Of a DNA stretch of 64,000 nt, positions 42,084 through 51,203 are shown piece by piece. Numbering within the stretch: the first letter of the stretch is position 1; the number at the start of each line of letters is the position of its first letter. Under the pieces are notes generated by a model. That model worked only from the letters and a program-made list of their open reading frames with translations. It was not told the origin of the DNA and searched no databases. A program made the position numbers and the translations under genes. Source of the stretch: an uncultured Prevotellaceae bacterium (GTDB lineage Bacteria; Bacteroidota; Bacteroidia; Bacteroidales; Bacteroidaceae); the NCBI GenBank assembly GCA_902778255.1, contig CACYXD010000005.1, positions 124,001 to 188,000 of the forward strand, read 5' to 3'.

Positions 42084-45000
42084 ACCACTTCAACGATTTT
42101 GTTACTATATACAAACCAGAGGAATCCCTTCACGTTTTGATGCCCCATCTCTGAGAGCAGGTTCATGTATTCCCTCACCTGCTCGTGGTATTCCTCGCGC
42201 TGCTTTCCGAACTTAAAGTCTATGACGATGGTCTCATGGACATCGGTCATCACGCGGTCGGGTCGTCGCTCCTCGCCATTGGGCAGCAGGATGGTACACT
42301 CGTTGTAGAGCGTCCATCGTTTTGAGAACCATTCAGCCACCCGCGGGTCGGCCAGACGCTTGGTGATCATGTCGCGAATCTTCTGGGGCGTCAGGTTGGC
42401 ATCATAGAGTATGCCCTCCATCTCCATGTTCTGCAGGGCAGGAGCGATGTCGTCTGTGGTGCGTATGTGGGCAAAGAGGTTGTGCAGCACGTTGCCCATC
42501 TTGATATAGTTGGTCTGCTGCGCCATCTCGTCGTCATCCTCATGGATAAACTCCTTGCTCTGGTTGCTCTGCTTGAACGAGGTCTTCAGGTCAAAGGACT
42601 CAATCTCGACGGGTATCAGACTGCTGCTGCGCAGGAAGGGGTTGGGATCGTGGCTCCTGTCCTTGCTCTTCTCCTCGCTCAGGGGCAGTGTACCCATCGA
42701 AAATTCGATGGGCGCTTTCTCATCGTCCAAGCCGCTCAGGGTGGCATCGGGCAGTTGCAGGCCAGGCAACACCTGTTCCAACAGTAGTGAGCGACAGCCT
42801 GTGGCCTTGCGCCTTCCTGTCACATACAGACTCTTGGCGGCTCGGGTAAAGGCGACGTAGAGCAGGTTCAGGTTATCGACCACCAGTTGCTGATGCTCCT
42901 GGTCGTAGTCTTTCTCGTAGATGGTGCCCATCATGCCGCTCTGACTGTAGTCGATGGGTACCAGGGGCAGCTGGTCGAACTTCTCTTCCGTGGGCTTGCA
43001 CCAAAGGATATCCGACAGCTCCAGTTTCCAGTCGCAGAAGGGTATGATGACGTGGTCGAACTCCAGTCCCTTGGATTTATGGATGGAGATGAGTCGGATG
43101 CCGTCAACATCAGGACACTGGATATTCTTGCCACAGAGGGTGGTGTCCCATTCCTTCAGGAAGCCGTAGATGTTCGAGTGCTGCTCGTTGACGAAGTTGA
43201 TAATCTGGTCGTAGAGCGCACAGAGGTATCCGCTCTGGTTTTCCATCGCCTGTATATTGAATATGGTGTAGAGCCGTTCGGCGAGGTCGTAGAGGGGCAT
43301 CTTCAGCAGGTGCTGTCCGAAGTCTTCAGGCAGCTCGCCCTTGATGTCGCCGCTGTAGGCTTTCGCCAGGTAGGCTTGCGTAATCTTGTCGTCGGGGTGG
43401 GTGAGCAGTCTCATCGCCTGTATGATCACCTGTACGGCAGGCGAGGCATCCAGTCTGAAGGCCTCGTCGCTCACCAGGTTGACCTCGGGCATGGTGCTCA
43501 TCAGGTAGTTGGCCACCAATGGGATGTTGCCGTTAGTGCGCAGCAGTATGGCGATATGCTTGGCCTTGATGCCTTTCTCGAGCAGTTGGGCCACGTGCTC
43601 GGCCACGAGCTCCAGCGTATGCTGGTCATAGTCTTTCGCGGGCAGCAGCTGTATGTCCACCCGTCCGTCGCGCGGCTTGTTGCTGGGGTACTGCTGTTCT
43701 ACGTCGCCATAGGCCGTCACCCCTTCTGTCATGGCAGCCTCTTTGAAGAAGGCGTTGTTGAAGTCGATGATATTGGTCGTTGAGCGATAGTTGGTCTTCA
43801 GCGCCTCCTCCTGTATGCGCTGGTCGCCATTGTCAAACTCGCCCTTGATGTTGGCCAGCAGTCGCCAGTCGCCGCTGCGCCATCGGTAGATGCTCTGTTT
43901 CACGTCGCCCACGATGAGGCTCGATGACTCGTGGCTCATGATCTCGTTGAGCAGCACCTTGAAGTTCTTCCACTGGACGGTCGAGGTGTCTTGGAATTCG
44001 TCTATCATGATATGCTCCAGCTGTGAGCCTATCTTCTCGAAGATAAAGGGCGTGTCGTCGTCGCTGATCAGGGCGTGGAGAAACTGCTGGGTGTCGGAGA
44101 GCATGAAGCGGTTGGCATCGGCGTTGAGCTCGCGCACCTTGGCCTCTATACTGCCCAGCAGGCGCAGCTGGCTCAGGTGGCGCAGGGTGAGCTTGGCAGA
44201 CTGAAAGCGCTTATATTGTCGGGGCTGCTCGTCGAGGGCTTGACGCAGCAGCGCGTCCAGTTCTCTTTCCACCAACGCGTGAATCTGTTGGGCCTTCTTA
44301 CTGCTCTTGCTGTACCATTTCGTGGGGTCGCCAGGCGCATCGGTCACCCTTTTGGTGAGCACCTTTTCACTAAATGTTCCCTGTTGCAGTTTGAAGAATA
44401 TCGAGCAGACGCCCTTTTCATTATTTGAGAAGTCGTTGACGTCGAGGCCCTCGCTGTCGATAATCTCGAAAAACGTATCGCCAATCTGCTTCATGCGCTC
44501 TACCGCCTCGTCGCGCTCTTGGCGCAGCATCTGTGTGTAGTTGTCAAAGAAATTCTTCTCGCTGAAGACTTCATGCAGCTTGGGGCTCGCCTCCTTATAG
44601 TAGTCGTGGAAAATGGTGAGTCCGAATTTCTTGATCTGCTGGAAGACGTTCCACGAGCGGTCCTCGCTGATGCTGTCCATGATATACTTGAGCAGCCATT
44701 GCAGCAGCAGGTCGGTGGACTGCAGACTCTCTATGAGTTGATCTACGGCCTGCTCTTCCACCTGCTTGTCATTCAGTCCTACGTGCAGGTTGGCGGTGAG
44801 CTCGAGCTCGCGGGCCAGGTTGCGCAACACGCTCTGGAAGAACGCGTCGATGGTGCCCACGCGGAAGTAAGTATAGTGATGCAGCAGGTTTTTCAACGCC
44901 ATGCCGGCGCGCTCCCTGACGATATTGGGATTGATGTCGGGGTCTTTGCATACGGCATCAAAATAGCTCCTGGAGTCGTCCAGTCCTCGCCAGATGCCGT

Positions 45001-45178
45001 AGAGCTGGCTCAGTATGCGCTGCTTCATTTCCGCCGTAGCCTTGTTGGTGAAGGTCACGGCCAGCGTCACCTTGTAGGCCTGCGGGTCTTTGATGAGCAG
45101 TTTGATATACTCTACTGCCAGCGTGAAAGTCTTTCCACTGCCGGCACTTGCTTTATAGACAACGAGGGGTGTTACCAT
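42080..45178 (-). CDS. AddA-like UvrD-family helicase-nuclease
   Basis: ATP-driven 3'-5' helicase and nuclease that resects broken DNA ends for RecA. 1032 residues: Walker A YKASAGSGKTFTLAVEY at the N terminus, LAVTFTNKATAEMKQRIL (Ia), MIDEFQDTSTVQW (II), GDVKQSIYRWRSGD (III), KTNYRSTTNIIDFNN (IV), LISIHKSKGLEFDHVI (V) and LLYVAFTRAAKSLYVTG (VI). The C-terminal nuclease has RPDRVMTD and ETIVIDFKFGK. Seven-base overlap with the upstream DUF5686 gene and four with addB: one operon. Confidence 0.92.
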   Translation of the reverse strand: MVTPLVVYKASAGSGKTFTLAVEYIKLLIKDPQAYKVTLAVTFTNKATAEMKQRILSQLYGIWRGLDDSRSYFDAVCKDPDINPNIVRERAGMALKNLLHHYTYFRVGTIDAFFQSVLRNLARELELTANLHVGLNDKQVEEQAVDQLIESLQSTDLLLQWLLKYIMDSISEDRSWNVFQQIKKFGLTIFHDYYKEASPKLHEVFSEKNFFDNYTQMLRQERDEAVERMKQIGDTFFEIIDSEGLDVNDFSNNEKGVCSIFFKLQQGTFSEKVLTKRVTDAPGDPTKWYSKSSKKAQQIHALVERELDALLRQALDEQPRQYKRFQSAKLTLRHLSQLRLLGSIEAKVRELNADANRFMLSDTQQFLHALISDDDTPFIFEKIGSQLEHIMIDEFQDTSTVQWKNFKVLLNEIMSHESSSLIVGDVKQSIYRWRSGDWRLLANIKGEFDNGDQRIQEEALKTNYRSTTNIIDFNNAFFKEAAMTEGVTAYGDVEQQYPSNKPRDGRVDIQLLPAKDYDQHTLELVAEHVAQLLEKGIKAKHIAILLRTNGNIPLVANYLMSTMPEVNLVSDEAFRLDASPAVQVIIQAMRLLTHPDDKITQAYLAKAYSGDIKGELPEDFGQHLLKMPLYDLAERLYTIFNIQAMENQSGYLCALYDQIINFVNEQHSNIYGFLKEWDTTLCGKNIQCPDVDGIRLISIHKSKGLEFDHVIIPFCDWKLELSDILWCKPTEEKFDQLPLVPIDYSQSGMMGTIYEKDYDQEHQQLVVDNLNLLYVAFTRAAKSLYVTGRRKATGCRSLLLEQVLPGLQLPDATLSGLDDEKAPIEFSMGTLPLSEEKSKDRSHDPNPFLRSSSLIPVEIESFDLKTSFKQSNQSKEFIHEDDDEMAQQTNYIKMGNVLHNLFAHIRTTDDIAPALQNMEMEGILYDANLTPQKIRDMITKRLADPRVAEWFSKRWTLYNECTILLPNGEERRPDRVMTDVHETIVIDFKFGKQREEYHEQVREYMNLLSEMGHQNVKGFLWFVYSNKIVEVV

Positions 45179-47259
45179 CTGCGGAACAGTTCAAAGGTGA
45201 ATTTACTGCCGAAGCCCTGATACTGGTAGTTGAAGAAACTCGTGAAGAGACCCAGCGAGAAGTATCGGCAACTGAAGCCGTAGCCCAGTTCGGAATAGAG
45301 GCGGGTGTGGTCGATGCTCAGCGAGCTCAGGTAGAGGCGCTCGCGCTCCACGTAGCGACCAACATAGGGCACCAGGAAGGCCACGATCAGCGGGGTCTCA
45401 AACGAGGCGTTGCCTCTGAGGTAATACGACGACTCGTTGTAGAGACGTGAGTCGAGCAGCTGGAAGTTGCCCGTCCAGTCGTCATCCCATCCGCCAGGCA
45501 GGTTGTTGTCGCGGAAGTTGGCGAAGTCCATGAAGAAGTCGCCGTCCTTGGCCGTATATAGACCGCCTCCGAACCTCAGGTTCAGCATACGTGTGCGACT
45601 GAGCTGGTGCATGTGCGACAGGTCGGCCTCCCATCGCTCGTAGTTGATGTATTTGTGGTTCAGCTTCAGTCCTCGCTCATAGTCGATGGTCAGCAGGGGC
45701 GCCTTCTGCCAGGGGCGTAGCTTCAGACTCAGGGCAGGTGCCATGGAGTAATAGCTCGACTCCTTGCCGAAACTCCTCATCGCAGCTTTGTTCAGCGAGG
45801 TGCGGTAGTGGTACACCAGACCGGCCTCCACTCTCAGCCAGTCCTTCGGCTGGATATGGTGGCTGAATTGGATATAGCTGTCGTCAAACAGGTTCAGCTT
45901 CATATCCTCCAGTCCTGGCAGGTCGCCTTGCTCCTTTTTAATCTCGTCGAGTATCACGCTGCTGCCTATGCGGTGTTCGTTGCCAAACACCAGGTCGCAG
46001 CCCGCATCCCATTTGTGGTTGTACTGCAGACTGAAGGGTGCCCTGTAGTAGAACTCCCTGAATTTCCAGTTGTAACCCACATAGGGGTTGAAGTTCAGCC
46101 AGGCATTGGGCGAGAAGCGGTATTGCGTGCGGAACTTCATCTTGTACGACAGTCCCTTGCTCTTGCTGTAGCTGATATACTGTGGGTCGAGCCATGCCGA
46201 CCGCTTGAACGACCATCTTTCGGTATTGATACGCCCGCTGTTCAGCAGGTTGTCGCCAATGAGATCCCAACCAATCTCCTTCAGGTAGTTGTGATGGCGG
46301 GTGGCAGGCGGCTCGGGCTGCTCGTCCTCTTTCACCCAAGCCTCTGTGACCACCACTGTCGTGTCCTCTTCCTCCTCAGGTTCAGCGTCCACCAGCAGGC
46401 CGTGCTTGCGGTCATAGTCTTCATAGACCAGCAGCTCGTCGGCCGACAGACTGATGGGGCGTATGGAGTCCATGAGCAGGCGGTCGCCCTTCACGTTGAC
46501 GGAGTCGGGTAGGGTGATAGGGCAGTCGAAGACGGCTTCAAACTGCGACGTGACGTTGTTGCCACCGAACTTGAACGAGATATTCGTCTGGCAGATCTTG
46601 GGCAGCAGGGTGCGTGCCCCCTCGTCGCCCATCATGATCAGCGTCTGAAACCTGATCATGTCAAACTCGCCTTCCATCTCCACCTGCTTGAGGCGGCCCG
46701 TGCGCTCATCGAGGATGGCCTTACCACGTACCAGCTGCGTGTTCTTCACGAGGCGCGGACGGAAATACAGGCGCACCTGGTGGTTGGCCAAGGGCACCGT
46801 GCGGTACTGGTAGTAGCGGCTGTTCTCCTTGCAGAAGGGCGACAGGATATGGTCTTTGTAGATGGTGACGTTGTAGAAGCTGGGTGTCAGGTATTTGAAG
46901 AGCACCCCCATCGTGCGGCGGTTGCGGGGTATGGTGGTGCAATATACCTGCCACCTGTTGTCATATTCGTCGATGTCCTTAAACGTAAAACGGCTGTATT
47001 CCTCGCTCACAAATGTGCGCTCGCCGTGCGAGATGGAGTACATCGACGGAATGGCCAGCAGTCCCACGTTACGCTTCTCCACCTGGTATAGGTGCTTGGA
47101 ATAGACATTGGTGGTAAAGCCGTCCAGGTCGTACTGATAGGCTTCGAGGTAGCTGAACAGACGATTCATGACCAGCGTATCTACATCATTCCGTTTGGCG
47201 CCAGTCATTCCTGCCGTAAAGGCTATGGTTATCAGTATGGTTAGTAATAAGCGTTTCAT
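45172..47259 (-). CDS. DUF5686-family outer-membrane protein
   Basis: 695 residues with a signal peptide (MKRLLLTILITIAFTAGMTG; in-frame codons upstream of 47259 are rejected because a -7 box lies at 47271). N-terminal half is polar (DLDGFTTNVYSKHLYQVEK, RYYQYRTVPLANHQVRLYF); the C-terminal half shows alternating beta strands and ends in FTFELFRRW, consistent with a barrel. Function unknown. Its seven-base overlap with the AddA-like gene is odd for an envelope protein. Confidence 0.8.
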   Translation of the reverse strand: MKRLLLTILITIAFTAGMTGAKRNDVDTLVMNRLFSYLEAYQYDLDGFTTNVYSKHLYQVEKRNVGLLAIPSMYSISHGERTFVSEEYSRFTFKDIDEYDNRWQVYCTTIPRNRRTMGVLFKYLTPSFYNVTIYKDHILSPFCKENSRYYQYRTVPLANHQVRLYFRPRLVKNTQLVRGKAILDERTGRLKQVEMEGEFDMIRFQTLIMMGDEGARTLLPKICQTNISFKFGGNNVTSQFEAVFDCPITLPDSVNVKGDRLLMDSIRPISLSADELLVYEDYDRKHGLLVDAEPEEEEDTTVVVTEAWVKEDEQPEPPATRHHNYLKEIGWDLIGDNLLNSGRINTERWSFKRSAWLDPQYISYSKSKGLSYKMKFRTQYRFSPNAWLNFNPYVGYNWKFREFYYRAPFSLQYNHKWDAGCDLVFGNEHRIGSSVILDEIKKEQGDLPGLEDMKLNLFDDSYIQFSHHIQPKDWLRVEAGLVYHYRTSLNKAAMRSFGKESSYYSMAPALSLKLRPWQKAPLLTIDYERGLKLNHKYINYERWEADLSHMHQLSRTRMLNLRFGGGLYTAKDGDFFMDFANFRDNNLPGGWDDDWTGNFQLLDSRLYNESSYYLRGNASFETPLIVAFLVPYVGRYVERERLYLSSLSIDHTRLYSELGYGFSCRYFSLGLFTSFFNYQYQGFGSKFTFELFRRW

Positions 47260-47270
47260 GTTTGCAGGTG

Positions 47271-47278
47271 CAAAGATA
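47271..47278 (-). promoter_or_regulatory. -7 promoter box for the DUF5686-addAB operon
   Basis: Complement TATCTTTG, 11 bases from the start codon. Confidence 0.6.
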
Positions 47279-47291
47279 GCATAAACAAATA

Positions 47292-47318
47292 GAAAAACCA
47301 AAAAATCTTTGGTTTTTC
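47292..47318. terminator. Terminator after rpoD copy 2
   Basis: GAAAAACCAAA-(AAAT)-CTTTGGTTTTTC: a perfect stem with built-in A and T runs, placed between the sigma-factor stop and the next promoter. Confidence 0.75.
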
Positions 47319-47349
47319 TATTCCTTACTATCTTATTTTACCTGAAAAA

Positions 47350-48222
47350 TTATCCCAAGTATTTCATCAGGATGCGGGCATTGCCAGAGTCACGCAGCTT
47401 GGCAATACTCTTCTCGCGGATCTGGCGCACACGCTCGCGGGTCAGTCCCAGCTCGTCGCCAATCTCCTCCAGACCCTTCTCGTGGCAGCCAATGCCGAAG
47501 CACTCGCGGATGATGATGATCTCGCGATCCTTTAATACGCGCGAAAGCACCGAGTTCAGTTCCTGAGCCATCGACTCATGATCCACGTGGCGGTCGGTAC
47601 GGCTGTCGTCGCCGCTCGACATCACGTCGAGCATACAGTTGTCCTCGCCGTCCTGGAAAGGCGCGTCGATAGACACGTGGTGGCTGTCGGCCTGCATACT
47701 CTGGCCAATCTTCTCCTCGTCGATATCCACCATCTCGGCCAGCTCGCTCACCGACGGGTGGCGCTGGTTCTCCTGCTCAAACCTGTTGATCTCGTGGTTG
47801 ATCTTATTGAGCGAGCCCACCTGGTTCAGCGGCAGACGCACAATACGGCTCTGCTCGGCAATAGCCTGCAGTATGCTCTGGCGAATCCACCATACGGCAT
47901 AGGATATGAACTTAAAGCCGCGGGTCTCGTCAAACTTCTGAGCAGCCTTGATCAGTCCGATGTTGCCCTCGTCAATCAGGTCCGTCAGGGTCAGTCCCTG
48001 ATGCTGATACTGCTTGGCCACGGATACCACAAATCTCAGGTTGGCAGTCACCAGCTTGTCCTTGGCGCGCTCACCCTCCGGGCCGCCCTTGCGAATCTTC
48101 TGTGCCAGCTCTATCTCCTCGTCAATGCTGATAAGGGGAGCACGGCCAATTTCTACAAGGTACTTGTCAAGCGCTTCGCTCGAACGGTTTGTGATACTCT
48201 TCTGAATCTTTAGCTGTCTCAT
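47350..48222 (-). CDS. Primary-type sigma factor, copy 2
   Basis: 290 residues, same architecture as the factor at 26816. It shares MRQLKIxKSITNR, [28 protein letters not shown] and [10 protein letters not shown], but has a four-residue insertion near 48 (KGGPEGERA), QxADSHHVSIDAPFQDGED in place of the matching part, and a region 4 ending in [23 protein letters not shown]-contact segments are nearly the same, so it should read the same TAnnTTTG class. It could be an alternative stationary-phase or growth-related primary sigma; which of the two is essential is not known. Confidence 0.88.
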   Translation of the reverse strand: MRQLKIQKSITNRSSEALDKYLVEIGRAPLISIDEEIELAQKIRKGGPEGERAKDKLVTANLRFVVSVAKQYQHQGLTLTDLIDEGNIGLIKAAQKFDETRGFKFISYAVWWIRQSILQAIAEQSRIVRLPLNQVGSLNKINHEINRFEQENQRHPSVSELAEMVDIDEEKIGQSMQADSHHVSIDAPFQDGEDNCMLDVMSSGDDSRTDRHVDHESMAQELNSVLSRVLKDREIIIIRECFGIGCHEKGLEEIGDELGLTRERVRQIREKSIAKLRDSGNARILMKYLG

Positions 48223-48300
48223 CTTCTATTTCTCTATTATTTTCAAACTAACTGCCTGATATTTAGGCCTATACGTATAAACACTTCGTTTTGCGGGTGC

Positions 48301-48308
48301 AAAGTTAC
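48301..48308 (-). promoter_or_regulatory. -7 promoter box for rpoD copy 2
   Basis: Complement TAACTTTG, about 79 bases from the start codon, giving a longer leader than most genes here. Confidence 0.6.
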
Positions 48309-48380
48309 GAAAAAAATCAATACGTTGTTCTCCTGACCCCTACTTTTTTTAGTTTTTTTATTCTTTTGAGCCGAAAACGA

Positions 48381-48408
48381 TAAAAAGCGCCCGAATCACT
48401 TCGAGCGC
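48381..48408 (-). terminator. Terminator after the 53-residue peptide gene
   Basis: On the minus strand GCGCTCGAA (48400-48408) pairs with TTCGGGCGC (48387-48395, one G-U) and is followed by TTTTTATC. Confidence 0.75.
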
Positions 48409-48482
48409 CCTTTCTCATGACTCCATGCCTGCTGCCTTCGTAAAGGTTCCTGTATTAAAGTACACAAGATCGCGGGAATCGT

Positions 48483-48644
48483 TCACCAAGCGTATTCCTG
48501 GTCGTCTCCCTCGCTATCGTATTCCAATTCTACTTCGTTCTTAGCACTTATAGTTTTTTCAATGCGGCTCATGTTGAGCAGATGGCCTTGGTGCTGCAGC
48601 TTCACCACCTTCACTATAGGCTTCATATAATCTATCCTAATCAT
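48483..48644 (-). CDS. Small protein of 53 residues with PIVKVVKLQHQGHLL motif
   Basis: Too short to be conspicuous but well framed: a strong SD (GGAGG, complement of 48653-48657), ATG 48642-48644, 53 codons, TGA at 48483-48485, then an intrinsic terminator 75 bases on. The product begins MIRIDYMKPIVKVVKLQH, passes GHLLNMSRIEKT, and ends in an acidic tail closing DDQEYAW. Small proteins with an N-terminal Y-M-K-P-x-x-K-V-V-x-L pattern, an acidic tail and a terminal Trp are, from memory, common in Prevotella beside secreted or fimbrial genes. Function unknown; it could be a precursor peptide. Lies 18 bases after the broken InlB-repeat gene. Confidence 0.6.
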   Translation of the reverse strand: MIRIDYMKPIVKVVKLQHQGHLLNMSRIEKTISAKNEVELEYDSEGDDQEYAW

Positions 48645-48662
48645 ATCTTCGTCCTCCTACCG

Positions 48663-50405
48663 TTACTTAATTACTTTTTTGCCATTCTGGATGTAAATAC
48701 CCTTTTGGGTTGCATTCTCAACCTTGTGGCCATCGAGTGAGTAAATATTCCTCTCGCCTTTCGGAGAGGGGGCGGGGGTGAGGCTGATGATTCCCGTCGC
48801 TTCATCGTCGCCGAATTCCATCGAGAAGGCGCGGGCATTGGCAATGTCATCGCCTAGGATGTGGAAGTAGGCACGGAAGCCCTTCATGCTGCTGCCTGAC
48901 TTAGCCCACGTCAGCGTATTGCCGCCGCTGACGAAGAGGTAGCTCTTGTCGTTTGTGGGTAGTGCCGTCGGATTGATGGCGGGTACGAATTCCACGACGT
49001 CCGTAATGGTTGTCGCCGTCGTTTCGTCCACAATCTCCACGTCGTTGAATGTCGGGTTTGCAACAGTGGCATCCACCTTCACCAGATAGGCATGTCCTGC
49101 CACGATGCTCGTGGCATCGTCGAACTCCAGCGACAGCGTCTTTGTGTCAGAGTCGTATGAAGCGTCGGTCAGTTCCTTCACCATCATACCCTTGGCAGTC
49201 AGCTCAGAACTGCTAATGCTGAAGGGCACGGAGAACGTATTCCATCCGCCTATCTGCAGCGTGCGGGTCAGCATGATGTCGTACACGTATCCGTCGTGGT
49301 TGCTAATCCACTCAGAGTTGTCCGTGTTCTCAGCCAACGTCGCCGTGTTCTCTGTCCACTGGGCGTAAAGGGTCTGATCAGCGTTGCCAGTGTATGTCGC
49401 CCCTGCTGCGTAGGCCACTGCGCCGTCGCTTGTTGTTGCCCATCCTGCGAAGGTGTAGCCCGTGCGTGTCGGCACAGTGCTGCTCAGCGTCAGGTTGATA
49501 CCGCCGTCCTTTGTCTGTGCGTCAGGTGCATCGCTGCCGCCGTTGGCATCATAGGAAATGGTATAGACAGCCGTTATTGCACTCTCGAAAGCAAAGAAGG
49601 CACGGACGAACTCAGCAGCATCCAAAGACTTTGATACGGACAAAGCTCGGCTGCCGTTTCGGCTGCTCCCTATGCCTCCGATATCGAAAGTCCACATATT
49701 CGTTGCGTCCACTTCCGTACTGCTCCAATAGACCGCCCAATTTAACAAAGAACCACCTGCAGCGGTAATCTTTGTGCTGAGATTATTATAGGTGTAAGCT
49801 GAATTGTCTGTTCCAGAAATGTCGTCTGTACTACCCGTAAGTCCTTGTGCTGCCAAGTTCCATTGTCCCATTGTAGGTACGAACTATGGGCTGGAGCCGG
49901 CAGGTCGGTTTACGTCGTAGTCATATGCGGCTGCCGCAGCTGCGTGGTCGTGGTGATGTCCGTATATGTCATCTACAACGCGTGATCCCTCTCTGCCGAA
50001 CGAATTAGTACGTTCCCATCCGTTTCTTGCATCTAATGCTTGTGACAATGTACTTCCGGCAAACCATCCTGACGGATCAGTACACCAAGCAATATACGTA
50101 GCTACATCTGCCAGCGAAATAGCCAATCCTCTGTAGCTGCTACTGCTTGCCTCCACTGAACCTGGCACACCCACATAGGCAACCACACCCGAAGCTGTTG
50201 TGCCGGCATTCGTGGCGGCTGTCACGGTCTTGTACAGTTTTCCGTCAGTAGCAATAACTTTGCCTACATACTGCTCCATCTCCGCCTGCGTCACCCATTG
50301 TGCATAGAGCGTCACAAGACCCTTGTCGCTCTCGGTGGCGGTAACAGATGTAACAGACGTAACAGTGGTTTTCTGAGATTTCCTCTCGTACGTTCTCGCA
50401 CGCAC
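48663..50405 (-). pseudogene. InlB-repeat surface protein, 5'-truncated with an internal stop
   Basis: One frame runs from about 50405 to 48663 with a single in-frame TAG at 49884-49886 (after NRPAGSSP, before FVPTMGQWN). Intact relatives have Trp here, so TGG to TAG is likely. The product has the end of one InlB-type repeat (LVTLYAQW), a DUF1566-like segment (WYWSSTE-type NWAVYWSSTEVDATNM), a complete InlB/Listeria-Bacteroides repeat (VYTISYDANGG ... YAQW), a beta-rich domain and a C-terminal tail IYIQNGKKVIK. There is no signal peptide: at the 5' end the frame begins in the GTAACAG repeat. Near the 3' end a REP-like repeat is translated (SLTPAPSPKGERNIY). Confidence 0.75.
48750..48783. repeat. 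REP-like palindromic repeat, copy 2 (inside coding frame)
   Basis: CCTCTC-GCCTTTCG-GAGAGG followed by GGGCGGGGGTGAGG shares the core GAGAGGGG..GGGGGTGAG with 14571-14592. Here it is read in frame as LTPAPSPKGER in the broken surface-protein gene. Confidence 0.6.
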
Positions 50406-50459
50406 GTACGAGAGGAGTTTTTCTTAATATTATCTGTTACATCTGTTACTATCTGTTAC
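50341..50459. repeat. Nested palindromic repeat, copy B (GTAACAG arms)
   Basis: Left arm: three GTAACAG units (50341-50365). Right arm: CTGTTACATCTGTTACTATC and on to 50459, the inverse. Between them sits a perfect hairpin, TCCTCTCGTACGT (50381-50393) with ACGTACGAGAGGA (50404-50416), followed by GTTTTTCTT. Same plan as 3337-3503 with one base changed in the arm heptamer. Confidence 0.65.
50381..50423 (+). terminator. Hairpin and T-run inside repeat copy B
   Basis: 13-bp perfect stem with a 10-base loop, then GTTTTTCTT on the plus strand. It would stop plus-strand transcription, but no plus-strand gene ends here, so it is more likely part of the repeat. Confidence 0.5.
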
Positions 50460-50492
50460 CATAAAAACATCATGATTCTTGTATGACAATGC

Positions 50493-50575
50493 ATTTGATG
50501 CTAAATCACATTGTGAAACAGGCTGAATCACACTGTGAAATAGGCTGAATCACATTGTGAAATAGGCTAAAACGC
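50493..50575 (-). repeat. Array of 22-base tandem repeat units, copy B
   Basis: On the minus strand three 22-base units (such as GTGATTCAGCCTATTTCACA plus two bases) are followed by GATTTAGCATCAAA, matching the order and end of the array at 3045-3125. The rest of the 286-base gap (50406-50691) holds only the palindrome above and the terminator below. Confidence 0.75.
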
Positions 50576-50622
50576 GCTGCCTTTCAGCATAAAAGACAAG
50601 TTAAAACAGGCGTTTTTAACAG

Positions 50623-50653
50623 ACAAAGGGCTCCCATCAGGAACGCCCTTTGT
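50623..50653. terminator. Terminator after the Nudix gene
   Basis: ACAAAGGGC/GCCCTTTGT (50623-50631/50645-50653), a 9-bp perfect stem; moderate U content on the minus strand. Confidence 0.6.
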
Positions 50654-50691
50654 TAATTTCATACAAGGAATTACGGATTTTTTTGCTTTTC

Positions 50692-51189
50692 CTATAATAG
50701 ATATTTCTTGAATTCGCTCTCGAAGTTGGGGGTCAGAAGGTCTTTGCCCATGGCCTCGCGGATCTCCTGGATGGTCCAGAAGCGGCCACCGTCCAGTTCG
50801 TCGGCCGATGGCTGTATCTCGCCGTCATAGACGGTGCGGTTTACATATACCAGTTCCTTCTCACGCTTGCTTTCAAACACATACTTGGCGATGGGGGTAG
50901 GGACGAAGTCGGTGATGCCCAGCTCTTCACGCACTTCGCGACGCAAGGCCTCTTCAGGGGTCTCACCAAAATCAATATGTCCGCCTACGGCTGTGTCCCA
51001 CTTGCCAGGCTGTATGTCTTTCCAGTCGGGTCGGCGTTGCAGATAGAGCTCGCCCTTGGAGTTGAAGACATGCAGATGAACGACGGGGTGTAGCAGTTTT
51101 GAACCGTTGTGACACTCGCCTCGGGTTGCGGAGCCGATCACGTTGCCGGCTTCATCGACAAGGGGGAACTTTTCTTCTTGATTATCCAT
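50692..51189 (-). CDS. Nudix hydrolase (YfcD/IDI-like)
   Basis: 165 residues. The Nudix box is complete (GGHIDFGETPEEALRREVREELGI), preceded by FPLVDEAGNVIGSATRGECH and LYLQRRPDWKDIQPGKWDTA, the pattern of the YfcD and isopentenyl-diphosphate-isomerase-like Nudix group. Substrate unknown. Last gene of the exonuclease-methyltransferase-tilS series, 14 bases after tilS. Confidence 0.88.
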   Translation of the reverse strand: MDNQEEKFPLVDEAGNVIGSATRGECHNGSKLLHPVVHLHVFNSKGELYLQRRPDWKDIQPGKWDTAVGGHIDFGETPEEALRREVREELGITDFVPTPIAKYVFESKREKELVYVNRTVYDGEIQPSADELDGGRFWTIQEIREAMGKDLLTPNFESEFKKYLL

Positions 51190-51203
51190 TTCTATTCGTA
51201 ATG

